DNA of 64,000 bases from Sternotherus odoratus (taxonomy: Eukaryota; Chordata; Testudines; Kinosternidae), in assembly GCA_032164245.1 (NCBI GenBank), contig JAVMKO010000003.1, positions 96,278,054 to 96,342,053 on the forward strand, written 5' to 3'. A model generated the notes under the pieces. That model saw nothing but the letters and a program-made list of their open reading frames with translations, was not told where the DNA came from and did no database searches. Position numbers and translations under genes: made by a program. Positions 36,601 through 51,600 of this stretch are shown piece by piece. Position 1 is the first letter of the stretch; each line of letters begins with the position of its first letter.

Positions 36601-39600
36601 TATAGTTACAGACCAAACACTTAAATATTACTGTGTAATGGGATACAAATATATTAAGTGAGATTAATGCATGCAGCAACTCACAAGCATTTCATAAAGT
36701 CTGAACACATCTTTATAAATCTAATACCTGTTTTAGCAATACTACCACACAGGTCAGCCGGTCTGGTTTTCAGTGAGGCCTAGGGCCTTGGCATGAGCTG
36801 GCACCTGATCTGCCAGCATCACACATATAATTGCTGGTGTGGTTTTGCAGGCAGAGTTGAGTACTTGAAATAAATTGAGCAGGCAAGTGTTTTGCACCTG
36901 CAAAATGTGGGTGGAAAAATCCAGGCTGAGTGTTTAAAAATCCGGTCTTAACTACTTGTGGATAAAACGCCATTTTTATTGACTTTCTTCTAACTTAAAT
37001 GTTTCTGATGATAAAAGAAAACAATAATTTATCAGCAACAACTGGATGTGAAGGCTCCTAATAACCTGCTGTATCTCTCTCTCTTCTTTTTTTGGCTATT
37101 GAAGTCTGCAGACCGGTACCTTGCGAATGAATTGCCTGGACTGTCTGGATCGTACGAATAGCGTACAGTCCTTCATTGCACTTGAGGTGAGTTCATTAAT
37201 GGTCTTTCATGAACATACACACACACTCTGCCTGTATTTTGTGCTTTACCAGAAAGGCCCAGAGGGAGGTCTCATAACTCTGTCTTTTCATCATTAAGAT
37301 ACCTGCCTTAGTTTAACTCCTAGGATGATGGCTGGGTGAAATTCCTACATGAGGAGCGGCGGGGAGAAATGAAATATGAAAAGCAACTTTTCCTCACCTC
37401 TCTTTCTGTGTTCGCTCCAGGTTCTGCACATGCAGCTAGAAAGCCTTGGGTTGAACTCGAAGTCTACAGTTGACCGCTTTGTGGAGTCCTACAAGGCAAT
37501 GTGGACTCTCAATGGTCATAATCTAAGTAGAGTGTTTACAGGCAGTCGTGCCCTGGAGGGGAAAGCCAAGGTAAAGGAGACTATCAGAGTTGATTATTCG
37601 TGAGTGACTTTAAAGGATGTCTACACTGTCACTGCAAAGGTCACCTCTGTTGAACATTTTTGCCTAATGCAGGTAGGGAAGCTCAAGGACGGAGCCCGCG
37701 CTGTGTCACGCACCATCCATTCAAATTTCTTTGACAGTGTGAAGCAGGAAGCCATCAAGTTGCTGCTCATGGGTGATTTCTTTAGCGAGGAACATGCAGA
37801 CAAAGGAAGGATGCTTATGGACAACACTGCCCTGCTGGGTAAGTCAGATGTAAATCTATCTTCTTTGTCTTGTGTTTGCTTCTAGAAGTTCTAGATGACT
37901 AGTTGTATTCTTTTGAAGAGTCTAGAAATAAACAGCTATTGCACAAAGGCATTGATGTATAGAGGCAATGCTTTCAAGTCACCACAGCATGTACTTAAAT
38001 TCCACTATTTTTGTTTCCCAAAATATTCGATTAGATTTCTGCATAGGTTGGTTTATTCACTGATGATAATCTGTGCTGATGGAAGTTGTTGTCTACTGTT
38101 AAGAAGAGTGGATTAGGAGTCAGAATTTCTGTGGGTTTTTTTTCCAGTTTTGTCCCTGACTCACTCTTTGACCATGGGCAATTGCCTTGGGACCAGATTT
38201 TTTTTTATAGACTGGCCCCTCTTTTTATGCCTGCAATTTGTGGCTACTTTAGGCCATTTAGGTGTCTAAATATATGACTGCATGTGCAAATCAGTTACTT
38301 GAACACTGAAATGACCTAAATTGTTCCTGCAAATAATGGTGGTAAAAAAATTATACTCTTACTTATTTGCACCCACCAAAAAAAAAGAGAGAGAGAGAGA
38401 GGAAAAAAGAGGAAGTCAGATTAAAGCAAGGCTAAAATGGGAACAAGTCAGGAATAATCAAGATGGTGGTGTTTTATGTGGAGTCCTGGCCATATCAGAA
38501 TACAAATCCAAGTTCATGATGGTTTTTCAGAATTAGCATGCACCAAAAAAATCTAATGGGGCTTGGGTTTGGTTCTTAAATTGTGACACAACCATCATTT
38601 TGTGGGCCAAGCTGAAAATCCCAAGAAAGAGCAATCTCAAACCGTATTTTTCAATCATTATTATGGAAAGCATTAGAAAATTCCAGTAACATATTTTGAA
38701 TATATTTTCTTCTCAAGTTTGTCACTGTGAAAGTCCTGTTTTTCCCTTCTCCTCCACTAGTACAATTCATTTCAGTGACTGCACCCAGTTACCACGAAAG
38801 AAATTGATGGAATCATTTTCAGTTATGCAGTTATTGTTGTTTCCACTGGAATTATCTTTTTTAGTTATTGCACTGATGCCAGTAAGGTAATTTTCAGTAT
38901 TTCACAGTAAGTCTACGTGTCACTGATGTCTGTATTACCATTTATTCTGCTGCAGCAAATTGTTTTTACTTTCTCTCTCCATCAGTGACGCCCAGTATTT
39001 TGAAGGCCATGTCAGAGCGTCAGTTTGAATTCACACACTTCAAGCGGATTCGTGTTGCCATGGGAACCTGGAATGTAAATGGAGGCAAACAATTTAGAAG
39101 CAACATCCTTGGTACCAGTGAGTTAACAGATTGGCTGCTGGATTCCCCCAAGCTGTCTGGGGTTTCTGAATTTCAGGGTAAGACTTTGAGTGGTAGTATA
39201 TGTGTTTTAAAATAAACATTATTTGCTAGTGTCTAATGGAACTGCCAAGTAGTTTGGCCAAATACGGGGCCTATTCATACATCATCTGGTAGGGAATTCT
39301 AAGTGCTCATACTTGGCCTTGTTCTGCACCCCTTCACAAGCCTTGGTGTAGCAGTCCATGGCTAGGGTTGGGAAGGCTGCTAGTAATTAGAGCAGTGGTT
39401 CCCCTGGAGGTTCGTGAAATGTTACAAGGGATTCTTGGGGGAAAAAATTGCCTAATGGCAGACAGAGCTGTTCCTAAGGACCCCGGGCAGCCCAGGGCCA
39501 GCAGCCTGGAGCCCTTGGACTTCCAAGAGCTAAGCAGATCAAAGCAAGCATGTCTATCACGCTGAGGAGATTTAAATGTCAAGATTCCATATAAGAAATG

Positions 39601-42600
39601 GAAAGGGAGGTGGATATTTTTTGCTGGTTTTAAAATTAAATAGGCAGCTAATATGGTTTTTAAATTATTATGAAGAATAAGTTTAAGCTTTGTTGTAACG
39701 AGCGTTGTTTGCCTGGCTTCCTCAAGACCTGAATGCTTGCACAGGAGGAACTCTTTGAGTTGGATCCTTAAATACTTTCATGCTGTTTCACATCTGCTAC
39801 TCCCTTGAAGAAACACAGGAGCCTTGTCTTATAACCGGCTTATTGAAAGTGATAAAAGCTATAAAAGTGAGATCTTGGAAGAGTGTTGCCGTTTTCATAA
39901 TGTAATAAAAATATTGTAATGATAAATAATAATAAATAGTGTGTAATCATGTCATAAAAACAAATTTTATATTTCCAAGATCACTACTTTATAATTTATA
40001 TTCAGATAAAAATGAATATTTCCAGGGATTTTCTCCTTTCGGGTGTGGGGGAGTTCGCAAGACTTGACATTTTAGTGAAAGGGGTTCACAGGTTGTTAAA
40101 GTTTGGGAACCACTGAGTTAGAGAAACCCTCAGGGCTGCACTGATGCTGAAGAGTGTTTTGGCCCTTACAGCATCCCAGAATCCAGAGGGTGCGAAGGAG
40201 GCATAAAGTCACCTCACCCTGAGGTGGCCTTCTGCACTGAATCTCTCACCAGACAGCACAAAATAGATCTCTAGATATCAGTTTTTATTCATGCACCTCT
40301 ATTCCTCCCCTTGTGTTTCAATCTCAGTGGGAAACTTAGAAATTCCACTGGGCATCTATCTGCATCTTTTAACACCTAAATATCTTTAGAAGTCTGGCCT
40401 TTAGGCACCTCTGAAAATGTTACGCTTAATCCTTTAGTATTTATTAAGCACTCCAAGACCCTCAGACAAAAGGAACTGTATACAGTAAAGGTAATGTTTT
40501 ATTACATTACATTATTACAAAGCAGGGTCCTTTTTATAGTTGTGTTTGTGGCTTGTTTGAACTGGCTGCTGACTTTCCTGTTCACAAAACAGGGCTTGCG
40601 ATTGTAACTGATTTACAGATTTTACTAAAGAAAGCAATAAAGATAGCATTCTGTCCTTCAGAAATGGAGTGGTTTTAAAATTACTGCTTGTCCTTTACTT
40701 TCCCCGTTACAAAGTAACACATAATCCTCTGCAGGCATTGCTGAGATATTCCCGTGCATAGCACACAAATACATGAATAAATTCCATGTGTTCCTGGCTG
40801 TCTCATGTGAGCATTACTTCTCTTGAGTCCATACCACCATAGTCTCAGAAGGCCCAGGAAGTAGGCGGTTAACAACATTATGCTGTATGTGTTCTGCTCA
40901 TGCACGCTAGACATACTTATTGACAATGAAGTCAGCCGCCTCTTGCAGTCAGCTGTTTTAATAATCTACATTAACAGCTAAATTTTCAAAAATGGGTGTC
41001 AAAATTACTCAAGTGAAATATGCAGTTACTATTTTTGCATGTGCACTTTTCTGCTTTTCTCATTCTTAATTTGTGAGCAAACCTGATTTAGACTCCTACA
41101 GTGGTGTTCTGGGTAGCCCTAATGGCTGAGTGAAGTTCTTGTTATCTGGTGAATAATAATGAAAACCCTTTAGATGTAAGGCAAACCTGGTGAACAAGCA
41201 GATGTAGATGTAGCTCTGTGCCACCACATGAGGGATCAGTGTCTGACTGTCTGAGTCCTCCCCTAGGGACATGCACACACCTGAGTGAGAGGAGAGAGTA
41301 TCTTACATTGACCATCAGTGATACCTCCACCCAACTCCTGTACCAGCTGGTCTAAGGAGCATTAGTGACAAGATATATATTCCTTCATTGGTAAGCGGCT
41401 CCAACCCGTGGTGTAGGTTATTGAAGAAAACAGGGAAGAAAGTTAGCAAGGAACCTCCACAACTTCCTCAAAGTAGTGGAAAATCTTACTCAGGGGTATG
41501 GGGGCAGAAGAAACATACTGACTGGTATTGGACAATAGTTGCAGCTAGATAAATTATCTGTGTCAAAAACAGACATAGAGACATTGGACCACATACTGGG
41601 TATGTGACTGGATGGTGTGGGGCAAACCATTGTGACTTTTGGGTTGTGTACACAGTGGCATCCTATCTTAGATCTGGGAAGTGAGGATCTCCCTTTAAAC
41701 AACATTCCTGAGGCCAGATCTAGAATAAAGTACTTTGTTCTGGGCTCCTTCCTACCAGAAAGATGCAGACAAACCAGAAGGAGAAAAGCAGAAAAATGAT
41801 AAAGGGAACTGCAAAGATTGCTTTCTGAAGATAAATTAAAAGAGCTATAAATATATAACTTCGCAGAGGATGCTCAAGATTAACTATAGGACTTCTCTTT
41901 TTCTAATTTCTGTCAAGAAAACAAATGATTAAACAAAACAAAAAAAGTGGTAAGTCTTGCATGACTTTTGTTCCTCTCCACACAGATGATGAAAGCTGCC
42001 CTCCTGACATATTTGCTGTGGGATTTGAAGAGATGGTGGAACTAAATGCAGGGAATATTGTAAATACCAGGTAGGTGAAAACAGAGCTGTGCTTTGTACA
42101 TTCAGTTGCATGTGGTCGCTCTGTGTTGGAATGTGTTTGTCGTTAACAAATGACAAGGCTACCAGCCCAAATATGCACTACCTTGCACACTCTCAATTTT
42201 ATACAATGCATATCACTGTGCTTTCTAAGTCAGTGCAGGGCTCTACTTTAGCCCTGTGCTCCCAGTATCCTTGTCTAATGCTGAAATGTTAAACTGTCAA
42301 AGTCTCTACACACAACTAAAGTACGTGTGGAATTTTACAATGTGAGCAATATCTATCTGCACTTAAGTATTTTTGCATGTGTATTCATAAAGCTACTGTT
42401 AGGGTAGGAAATAAAGGTAAGGAATGAACTCTTCTTATCCATGCATGTGAAAAAATTGTTCCTTGACAGGCTGGAGGAAGACTTAAGGGGAAAGGGGCAA
42501 AAACAACTGAGGAAGGCAATTTTTCACTACTGATTCTTCTAGCTTAACATTTAGATATTGCCTTTCCTAAAGACGGTGCTACGGTAGTATGTAGCATGGT

Positions 42601-45600
42601 TGGTGGGCCAGCTATTCATCTGCATGTGTCAGTGCACCTTTAGAACAAGAAAAATAAGGAGAGCTATAAGGTGAATCTAGGGAGACATAGCTGTCCAACC
42701 ATCACTTGAGAGTAGCAGTGTATTCACTATTGAGCATCTGTAGCTGGTCACTTCCTAAGCAGTTACAGTCCATTTAGTTCTCACCTTACGGCCCTCTGCC
42801 TCGTGCAGCGAGAGCAGGGGAAAGAGACATTGCAAAGAAAGAGGCTTCAACATGATTTTTACTAGTTTGTTTCTGTTCAATTCTTTCAATGTCTGTTTTT
42901 GTTCCAGTACAACTAATAGGAAGATGTGGGGGGAGCAGCTTCAGAAAGCAGTTTCCAGGACTCACCGGTACATTCTGCTGACATCGGCACAGCTTGTTGG
43001 CATTTGTCTCTTCATCTTTGTACGACCTTATCATGTCCCCTTCATCAGGTACGAGGGTGTCATGTTTTCACAAATGGTTTCCTGCGGCATGGGATTGGGA
43101 GCAGTGCCTCCATTTCGGGGGGGAGGGCCTGACACCAGGATGTACAAACTACACACACACTGAAAACATGGTCCAGGAAGGAGTGGGGTGAAGGCTCTGC
43201 CAGCATGCTGTGGCAAGACCCAGTGGGATGGATTGGAGAGCCAGGCCAGCCCTATGGCACAGGAACTGCTGCTAGCTGAGTGCAAGGTGGGTTCACTCTC
43301 TAACAGCTCCTCCAAAGCCTCTCACTCCCTCAGGACAGAACCTGATCCCCCCACACGCAGATTGTTCCACCTTCTGGGGCCGTACCTGGCCCTCATACCA
43401 AGCTAGCTTGTAGGAGAAGGGAAGATGGGGGATGCCTAAATGCCATAGTTCACAAGGCCCCAAAGTTCTTCAATGTGGCCCTGAGGTGAAGGCCTGTTTT
43501 TTTGCTGAGAATTCATGCTACAGAATGAGTTCTTCATTTTGTGTAACTCATTATCCTGTACCAGAGAAGGTGTTGATGTTCCCCACCAATCAACCCAGGA
43601 GCTCATATTTCCCCACTGGCCTTCATCAGCCAGGAAAGAGAAGGAACCAAAGCGTGGGTTGTGGTATAAAATTGCCCCAACACCTCTAGTACCTCCAAGA
43701 ATGTGTGTAACCAAAAGTCAACCAAAGACCTAACATTTGTTCCCTCCAGATATTGTCCTGCATCAGTGGACACAAATATTCTAGTCCAATGCACATGATT
43801 TTATGTACAACGTAACTGGAAATTTTCTCAATAGGATGGATTCACACAGGGCTGGGGCAATTACAATTATGATCTCACATTTGCTTGTCTGAACAGACAG
43901 GCGTACATTATTCTCAAAATAGACTGGCTATCTGGGAGTAATTATCCTGCTAACGGGTGGTCTGTTTTGCCAAGTAATTTTGCCCTGTTTTGCCCTTTGT
44001 AATATAATGTAAAACAATGGTACATTAATTGCTAAATTGAAATACCATGTAATTAACAATATGGATGCAACGGTCAATTTGTTATCAAAACTGATGCCAT
44101 TTCAGTGCTCTAACAATTTGTTTCTAACAATCAACTAGTTTGACAAATACCGATTTTATAATCTGTATGTTTTGATATTTGCATTGATACACCAGAGATG
44201 TGGCCCACTCTCCACTACAAAAGTTGCATTGCATGGTATGGAAATACCATTTCAGTTAATACACCAGCTGTCTGGTATTAATTCATGTTAGCAGAATGGA
44301 AATTAAAAGGGAGTAAAAAGTGACTCTTAATTATTGTCTCTACTTCAAAAGATTTTTTTTATGAAGACAAACCTCATGTAAGTTTCAAAAGCTATAGAAA
44401 TGTTTTCATGCAAAGAATGCTGAGTAATTTGGAAAGGATACCCAGAGGGGTGTTCCAAGGAGAAAGTTATTTCACTTGGTTGTTTTATTACTGTACTGTT
44501 TTTTAACTGGTAACCTGAAACATTAGAACATGGATGCAGCCCATAGTAATGTTGCAGCAAAAGACCTTAAGAGATCCATTGAACAACACGAATCTCTGCT
44601 CATTCAAGTATTTAATAACTGGAGGGAAAATAAAAGCATCATTCTAAATAAGATAGGGTTTTCCTTTCCACTTTCCAGTAAAGACTGAATTTTTTTCTTC
44701 TCTCTCCCCCTACCTCCACCCTTTTTTGTGTTTGTTTTTGTCCAGGGATGTAGCAATAGACACAGTGAAAACAGGGATGGGAGGGAAAGCTGGGAATAAA
44801 GGCGCAGTAGGCATCCGTTTCCAGTTCCACAGCACCAGTTTTTGCTTCATATGCAGTCACTTGACAGCTGGTCAGTCTCAAGTGAAAGAGAGAAATGAAG
44901 ATTATAAAGAAATTACACAGAAACTCAGCTTCCCAATGGTAAGTATTTAGGATGTCTCAGACAGAAATCTTGTGAATAAGAGTGAAAATTATATCCTTAA
45001 TGTTTTAATTGTGAGGGTTGGTAGCAATCTATACCACCTGTCAGGTCAGCACAGGAGGTTATTCAAAGTCATGGAGTATTCACACAAAATAAGTTAATAA
45101 AAAAGAAAGTAAGGTTGAAATCATATTTCCATGGAAACCCAAAAACATTTTTTTACAGAAATAATACACCTTTAAATAACCCTGAATGTGAACAGTGTGA
45201 ATTCCTGAACATGAACAATGAAGGGGTCTAACCAGTTTCCCACCATCATAATGCTTAATCACTCACTGTCACACCCACCTGATTCACAGATTGAAAACTT
45301 CATGTATCATGGACCAGATTCTGCAGTTTGCTAAGATTACACTAGAAGAACCAGGTGTGGTGGCATCACAGAGACGGTAATAGCTCTCTGGTTCTCTGCT
45401 CAGATCCAGGGGTGGCTCTATGTTTTTTGCCGCCTCAAGTGCTGTCAAGGTGGCAGTCAGGTGGCCTTCGGCGGCGTGCCTGTGGGTGGTCCGCGGGTCT
45501 TGTGGCTTTGGTGGACTTGCCACAGGCGTGCCGCCGAAGACCGCTTGACAGCCGCCCTGACGGAACAGAATCCCCCCACCCCCCCTTGTGGTTTGCCACC

Positions 45601-48600
45601 CCAGGCACGCGCTTGCTGTGCTGGTGCCTGGAGCCAGCCCTGCTCAGACCCAGAACAAATTAGTTCATCCTGGGGCTGCTCTAACTTGAATTAGTTAGCA
45701 AGAGTCCCCAAAAGACCGTTTTCTATCGGAGCATACCCACAGTGTGTTATACTCCAGCTAGTCCTTCTCTTTGATTGTGACATGTCATAACTCCTCAGTC
45801 TCCTGCCCACAGCCTACATGCCTCCTGCTCTTCTTCATCCTTTCACCCTGCACTTCCCCTAGAGTCCAAGACCAAGGAGTACACCTTAATTGTTATCTTT
45901 ATCAGGATGTGGCGCAAACCGACATTTTGAGTTCCCTTTCCTCTGTATTTATATCAGATACGATTTCTCTTGGATGGTATTCTGTTGATCACCTCTCAGT
46001 TGTCTCTTTTTAAGGCCAGCAAGTGGCCTTGTAGGGTTTTGTGGCTGTGTTCCTGTGCTTGCCTTAATGGTGTTGGCCGCTTTGGATTTCCACAGCTGAC
46101 ATTTCTTTCAGACTTCTCCAGAGAGCCTGTAAGCCAGGGAACAAGATTGTGAGATGTTCATTTATTCTGTTAAGTCAGCAAAGAATAGCATTTAGGTTGA
46201 AGCACATAAAATTTAACTCCCTGTTGTTTCCAGGGTTTAGAGGCTTGACACATATAGCATATTAATCAGTTTCAATTTATGTTAGAAATAATAGTGCCAG
46301 TATTGAAGCCCTGCATAGAATATCCATTCTAAATAGCCATAAAATCATGCTTATAGCAGTCCTTACTTCCAGTAGCTCATTAGCTATTTTATATCCTGTA
46401 AGTTTACAATACTGGTATATAATTTGTGTGTGTGTAATATATATTAACAGTGCCCTCTAGCGATGCTATAAATACAGTTTTGAAGTGTTTCCTTTATGAA
46501 TTTCTGTGTTTAGAGGTTTATAATTTATTTGAAAAAAGTGCAGTTATCATAGTGTGTGAAGTTTAAACATTGCAGTGAATCTCTGTTAATATTATTATTA
46601 CTTTACATTTACAGAAATGTGCTACGTAGTTGTTGGGCAAATTTGCAGCCTAGTCTTGACTGAAACCTCTATTTTTGTGGGTGCAACAATAGCAAGAGCA
46701 TTTTGTGGCTGCAGTTTAGATCATACAGGCATGTAAGACCTTGACTGTGCCAGCTATTCAGATATCTAAATTATGGATGTAAAATTGTGACTAAATAACT
46801 GTGGATGCAGAAAGAAAAGTAGAGACCGCTGTTTAGTCAGCACTGGAATTAGCAATTGAAACCTCGTAAACAAGTCCAAAATATAGTATTTCAGTTGATT
46901 AAAATGTATAAAACTAAATTATGTCTTAAATTCTGTATCTCCTAACCAGGGAAGGAATGTGTTCTCACATGACTATGTGTTCTGGTGTGGCGATTTTAAC
47001 TATCGCATCGATCTGACATATGAAGAAGTCTTTTATTTTCTTAAACGACAAGACTGGAAAAGACTCCTGGAATTTGATCAACTACAGCAACAGAAATCCA
47101 GTGGAAAAGTAAGGGGATTTATCCCATTTGCTCCAAATTGAAAACAGCCATTTTCCAAAACCCCCACATTTTGACTGGAACTAATTGCCTTTAAGAAAGA
47201 ATGAAAATGAGGGCATTTTCAGACATGCATTTCAATGGGTACATTCATTAAAAAAAAAATCTAAGTGTGATTATATTAATAAAAGTGAATATGTGACTAC
47301 GAAACCTTCATAAGCAGGAATTTAGCTGATTGAAGAAATGATATTTCTTTTAATAGATTTTTAAAGACTTTCATGAAGGCACTATTAATTTTGGACCAAC
47401 ATATAAATATGACGTTGGCTCTGAGGCTTATGATACAAGTGATAAGTGCAGAACCCCTGCTTGGACTGACAGAGTGCTTTGGTGGAGAAAGAAGCTTCCG
47501 TTTGATAAAACAGGTGTGTAAGGTCTTTTTCATTTTTTCATTTCTCATTTTAAATAACGATGCAGAGCAGCCAGATCTCACTGCATCCAAGAGACGGAAT
47601 TTGGTCTAGTGTTAGAGAAGAAGATGGGCGGTCTGGGATTCTAGGTTCTATACCTGGATCTGGCCTTTATTCTGGGTGAAACTGTGATTACCTTACTCTC
47701 GGGATAGCTCGGTGGTTTGAGCATTGGCCTGCTAAACCCAGGGTTGTGAGTTCAATCCTTGAGGGGGCCATTTAGGGATATGGGGCAAACATAGGGATTG
47801 GTCCTGCTTTGAGCAGCGGGTTGGGCTAAATGATCTGAGGTCCCTTCCAACTCTGAGATTTTATGGTGGGTACTGCCTTTGGTTTCAATGGGACTGCTTT
47901 CATGAATACAGAAGTCACATCTGAAACCTGATCAAGTCATTTAGCTGCAGCCTACTCCTGCTCCTGTTGTTACTAATTTCAATAAGAGTCAAGAATCAGA
48001 GAGGTAGCCGTGTTAGTCTGGAATAGCAGAGGTAGCAAAGTCCTGTGGCACCTTAAAGACTAACTATAAAGTTTTGAAGCATAAGCTTTCGTGGGCTAAT
48101 ACCCACTTCGTCGGATGCAAGCAGTGCATCCGACGAAGTGGGTATTAGCCCACGAAAGCTTATGCTTCAAAACTTTATAGTTAGTCTTTAAGGTGCCACA
48201 GGACTTTGTTACCTCTTCAATAAGAGTCTGAGCCTTGTGCCTTGATTTCCTCAGATGTTACTAGGGAATGATAATACTGAATGTTATAAGGTTTCATTAA
48301 TTCAAACTTGTAAAGTGCTTTGAGATCCTTGAATGGAAAGTGCTATGGAAGTACAATGCATTACAGTGAAACCTCGATTTAACGGACTAATTCGGGCGAG
48401 GGGGTGTCCATTAAAGCCGAAAATCGTTATTTAATAATTTTTTAAAATTATTAAATAACAGGACTTTCGGCTTTAACGGACACCCCCTCGCCGGAATTAG
48501 TCCGTTATATCGAGGTTTTACCATCAACCCGCCCGCCCTGGTCCCGGCTACTGGGACTCGGGCGGCAGCTAGCAGACCGCCCGCCCGCCCGCCCGTGTCC

Positions 48601-51600
48601 CAGGCTGCTGGGACCCGGGCGGCAGCCAGCAGCCGGGCGGGCTGGCTGACGGCTCCCGCCCGGGTCCCAGCAGCTGGGACCCGGGCGGGCTGGCAGCGGG
48701 GAGCCGGCAGCCAGCCCGCCCGCTGCCTGGACCCGGGAGGCAGCGGGGAGCCGGCAGCCAGCACGACCGCCTGCTGCTGGGAGCCGGGCGGCAGCCTGCC
48801 CGCAGCTACGACCCCGGCGGCCGCAGGGAGCCCACAGCCAGCCCTCCACAAACGGATTTCGGATGCATCAGACTTCCTGAAAAATTTTGTCCGTTGCATC
48901 CGAAGTCCGTTAAATGGAGGTCCGTTAAATCGAGGTTTCACTGTACTGTATTTGTAAGTTGAAAGCTATAAAATAGTAGGACAGTTTAAAAAAAAACCTG
49001 AACTTTTTGCAGCATGAGTTATATTTCCATACCAGCCTCTAAATCCATTAGTGTGTGTAAAAACTGCACTTACACATGCAAAGTGAAGAGTTATATGATA
49101 AATTATCTGATTCATGCATGATTCATACCTCTTAAGATACAAGGGGCATCCCGTGGACTGCCTCAGTATAAATACAATGCAGCAAAGCGAGGGTAACCAG
49201 AGAGGATGTCAATGTAAGATAAATCATCTCATATTTATTTTAAAGGCTGATGGTACAGTTAGTAAAACAAGGATCATGAACAGTAAATAGAGGCATGAGC
49301 TTAAGAAGCAATAAATCCAAAAAAGGGATGAGATGCAGGGGATAACAATATGTGAACTTCAGTTTGTGTGAGAACTAAGGTCAAATATTGGTAGGGCTGC
49401 AATTCTTCTAAGCCAGTAGGGTCCTACATGTAGGTATAGAGGGGTTTGTGTTGCTGTAGATAATCAAAATATCTCAACTGAATGGCCAAAAAGAGAACAA
49501 CACTTGGATGGGAGGATAAAAGTGCTGGTATCTCCTCCCCGCATGTCTCACAGTTAGCAGAGGCACCCTCTCTCCACTTCTGGCTGCTCAATAATTGACC
49601 CAAATTTTTCCCCTTCCACCTTGTAGACCACAGTTATCCTAAAAATCCTCCCTTGAGAATCTGCCTCTCACTCTTTCCATTTTTTTTTTTTCATGTTTCT
49701 ACAACTTTGTCATTTTTTCATGTTTGTAGCAGGTCTGCCATTGTTCTAAATGCAAGCAGAAGTTGAATAACTCTCCTCATATTTTCAGCTGCTTTATGAT
49801 TGTTGCAGACTATCCAGTAATTCCATTGCATCTTTTCAGCTAAAAAATATCCCCGACTATTTCAATAATGTCCCTTTCTCCCTCAATTCTTCTTTCAAGT
49901 GGCCCCAGAGAGGACTTCAGCTGGCTGTAGATGGGATGATCTGCAAGAGCCCACCAAATGTTGGAAGAAAGTGGCAAATAAGTGAAACATCTTTCTCCTT
50001 TACTTATAGGCCTTCCAGAGCTAGCCCAAGTGGTAACAGAGCTAGGAGATCCATCTTCTCACCCTCCTCATTTTCTGCTTTTGAGCCCCACCCAATCCTT
50101 CTGGTTCCATTCACCACCTATAGACTCCAGTACCCCCTTCTGATTTGGGGGCAAAACTTTCTCTCTCTCCCGCTTATCTGCCCAATAGTCCAACTTCCAT
50201 TTCTGTTCCAGACAGTGGAGGATACTGGGTGGTTGGGCCAGAGAGGTGTTTGCAGAAGTGGAGAGACATTTCTTGCAGGTTGTTCACAATTCAATTCCTA
50301 GATCAAAAGGAAGAGATGGTATAGCTAGTATGCGGCATCCAGGAGAAGTGACCATGTCCCACAGTAACTCATCTTGAGCTCTGGAGATGAGAAATAACTC
50401 TTTTCTCCCCAGGCCTAGCAATGCTTCCCTCCATTTCTTCATGCTGCTGAGGGCAGCACAGGGCCTCCTCTAGCATAAAGGGGGAGTCTGAGGTAGGCAC
50501 TAGCTCATTGGTTCTCAAAGTGGGGGTCGGGACCCCTCTGGGGGTCGTGAGCCAGTTCTGTGGGGGTCGCGAGCCCCTGCTGCCAGCAGCTGGCCCCGAA
50601 CAATGATGCTTTAATCCTCCCAGCACCAGCCCGGGCCAGCCCAGCACCCCCATAAGGCCGGTCCCGGCCACAGCTCCTGCCGGTGGCCCCGCAAGCTCGG
50701 TCCATGCCCTGGATCCTGCTGCGGTGGGCTGCCGGCACTGCCACGTGCCCAACCCGGCCCCGGCCCCTACAGAGGTGGGCTTCCGGCGCCCCCCGTGAGC
50801 CCAGCCCCTGCCGCGGTGGGCTGCCAGCGCCGTGGTGGGGCTGCTGGAAACCCCCCCTCACTGGCCTTGGGGGACTGTTGGAACCGCCCTTCAATCCCAA
50901 CCCCTGCCCCAGCAGGCTACAGGTACCCCCTCTCAACCTCAGTCCCTGCCCCAGGGGGACTGCTGGACACCTCCCCCCCAGCCTGACCTCTGCTGCATTG
51001 GGCTGCGGGCACGCGCCCCCCCCCTCCCTCCTGACCCCTGAGGGGGGGGTTGTGCTTAGAGGCTCGGTGTGGGAAAGGGGTCACCACTACAAAATGTTTG
51101 AGAACCATTGCATTAGCTGTTGAGATAGGCACTGGCTGCTAAGGAAGCAACAATCATAGAATATCCGGGTTGGAAGGGACCTCAAGAGGTCATCGAGTTC
51201 AACCCCTTGCTCAAAGCAGGACCAATTCCCAACTAATCATTGGACAGTTTTTTGCCTTTGATCCCCTAAATGGCCCCCTCAAGCATTGAACTCATGACTT
51301 TGAGCAAGCTAATGCTCAAACCACTGAGCTATCCCTCCCCCTTCCTCCCTACTCCCAAATCTGTACACTTCCTGTAACCCAGAAAAAACATGTGGAAAGC
51401 AGAGAAGTGAGAGCCATACAGGATTTCCTTTTTTTGGTCTCTTAACTGCATGTGATTATTTCCCAATATAGGCTTTTTCAGGCTGGAGGAAAATGCTATA
51501 CTTTAATGCAATAGTGTGTGATGCTAAATTATATATTTTTCTGAAAATTTATTGCTGTGCATTTTGTCTTGTGCTACCGATTGCACTTCTTTTTACATTT

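Noticed and set aside
36197..36679. 160-aa minus-strand frame
   Set aside because: No recognisable domain, biased toward chance AT-rich reading, and no splice or promoter support. It lies in possible old repeat sequence.
47697..47864. tRNA gene
   Set aside because: A and B box-like words are present but the body lacks a cloverleaf and is followed by a CR1-like tail, so it is a SINE.
48411..48941. 176-aa minus-strand reading frame (and similar frames at 22006, 10663, 34723)
   Set aside because: It lies inside the GC-rich cargo of Tigger-like or hAT elements. Composition is low-complexity Pro/Ala/Gly/Arg and no start context or domain supports coding.
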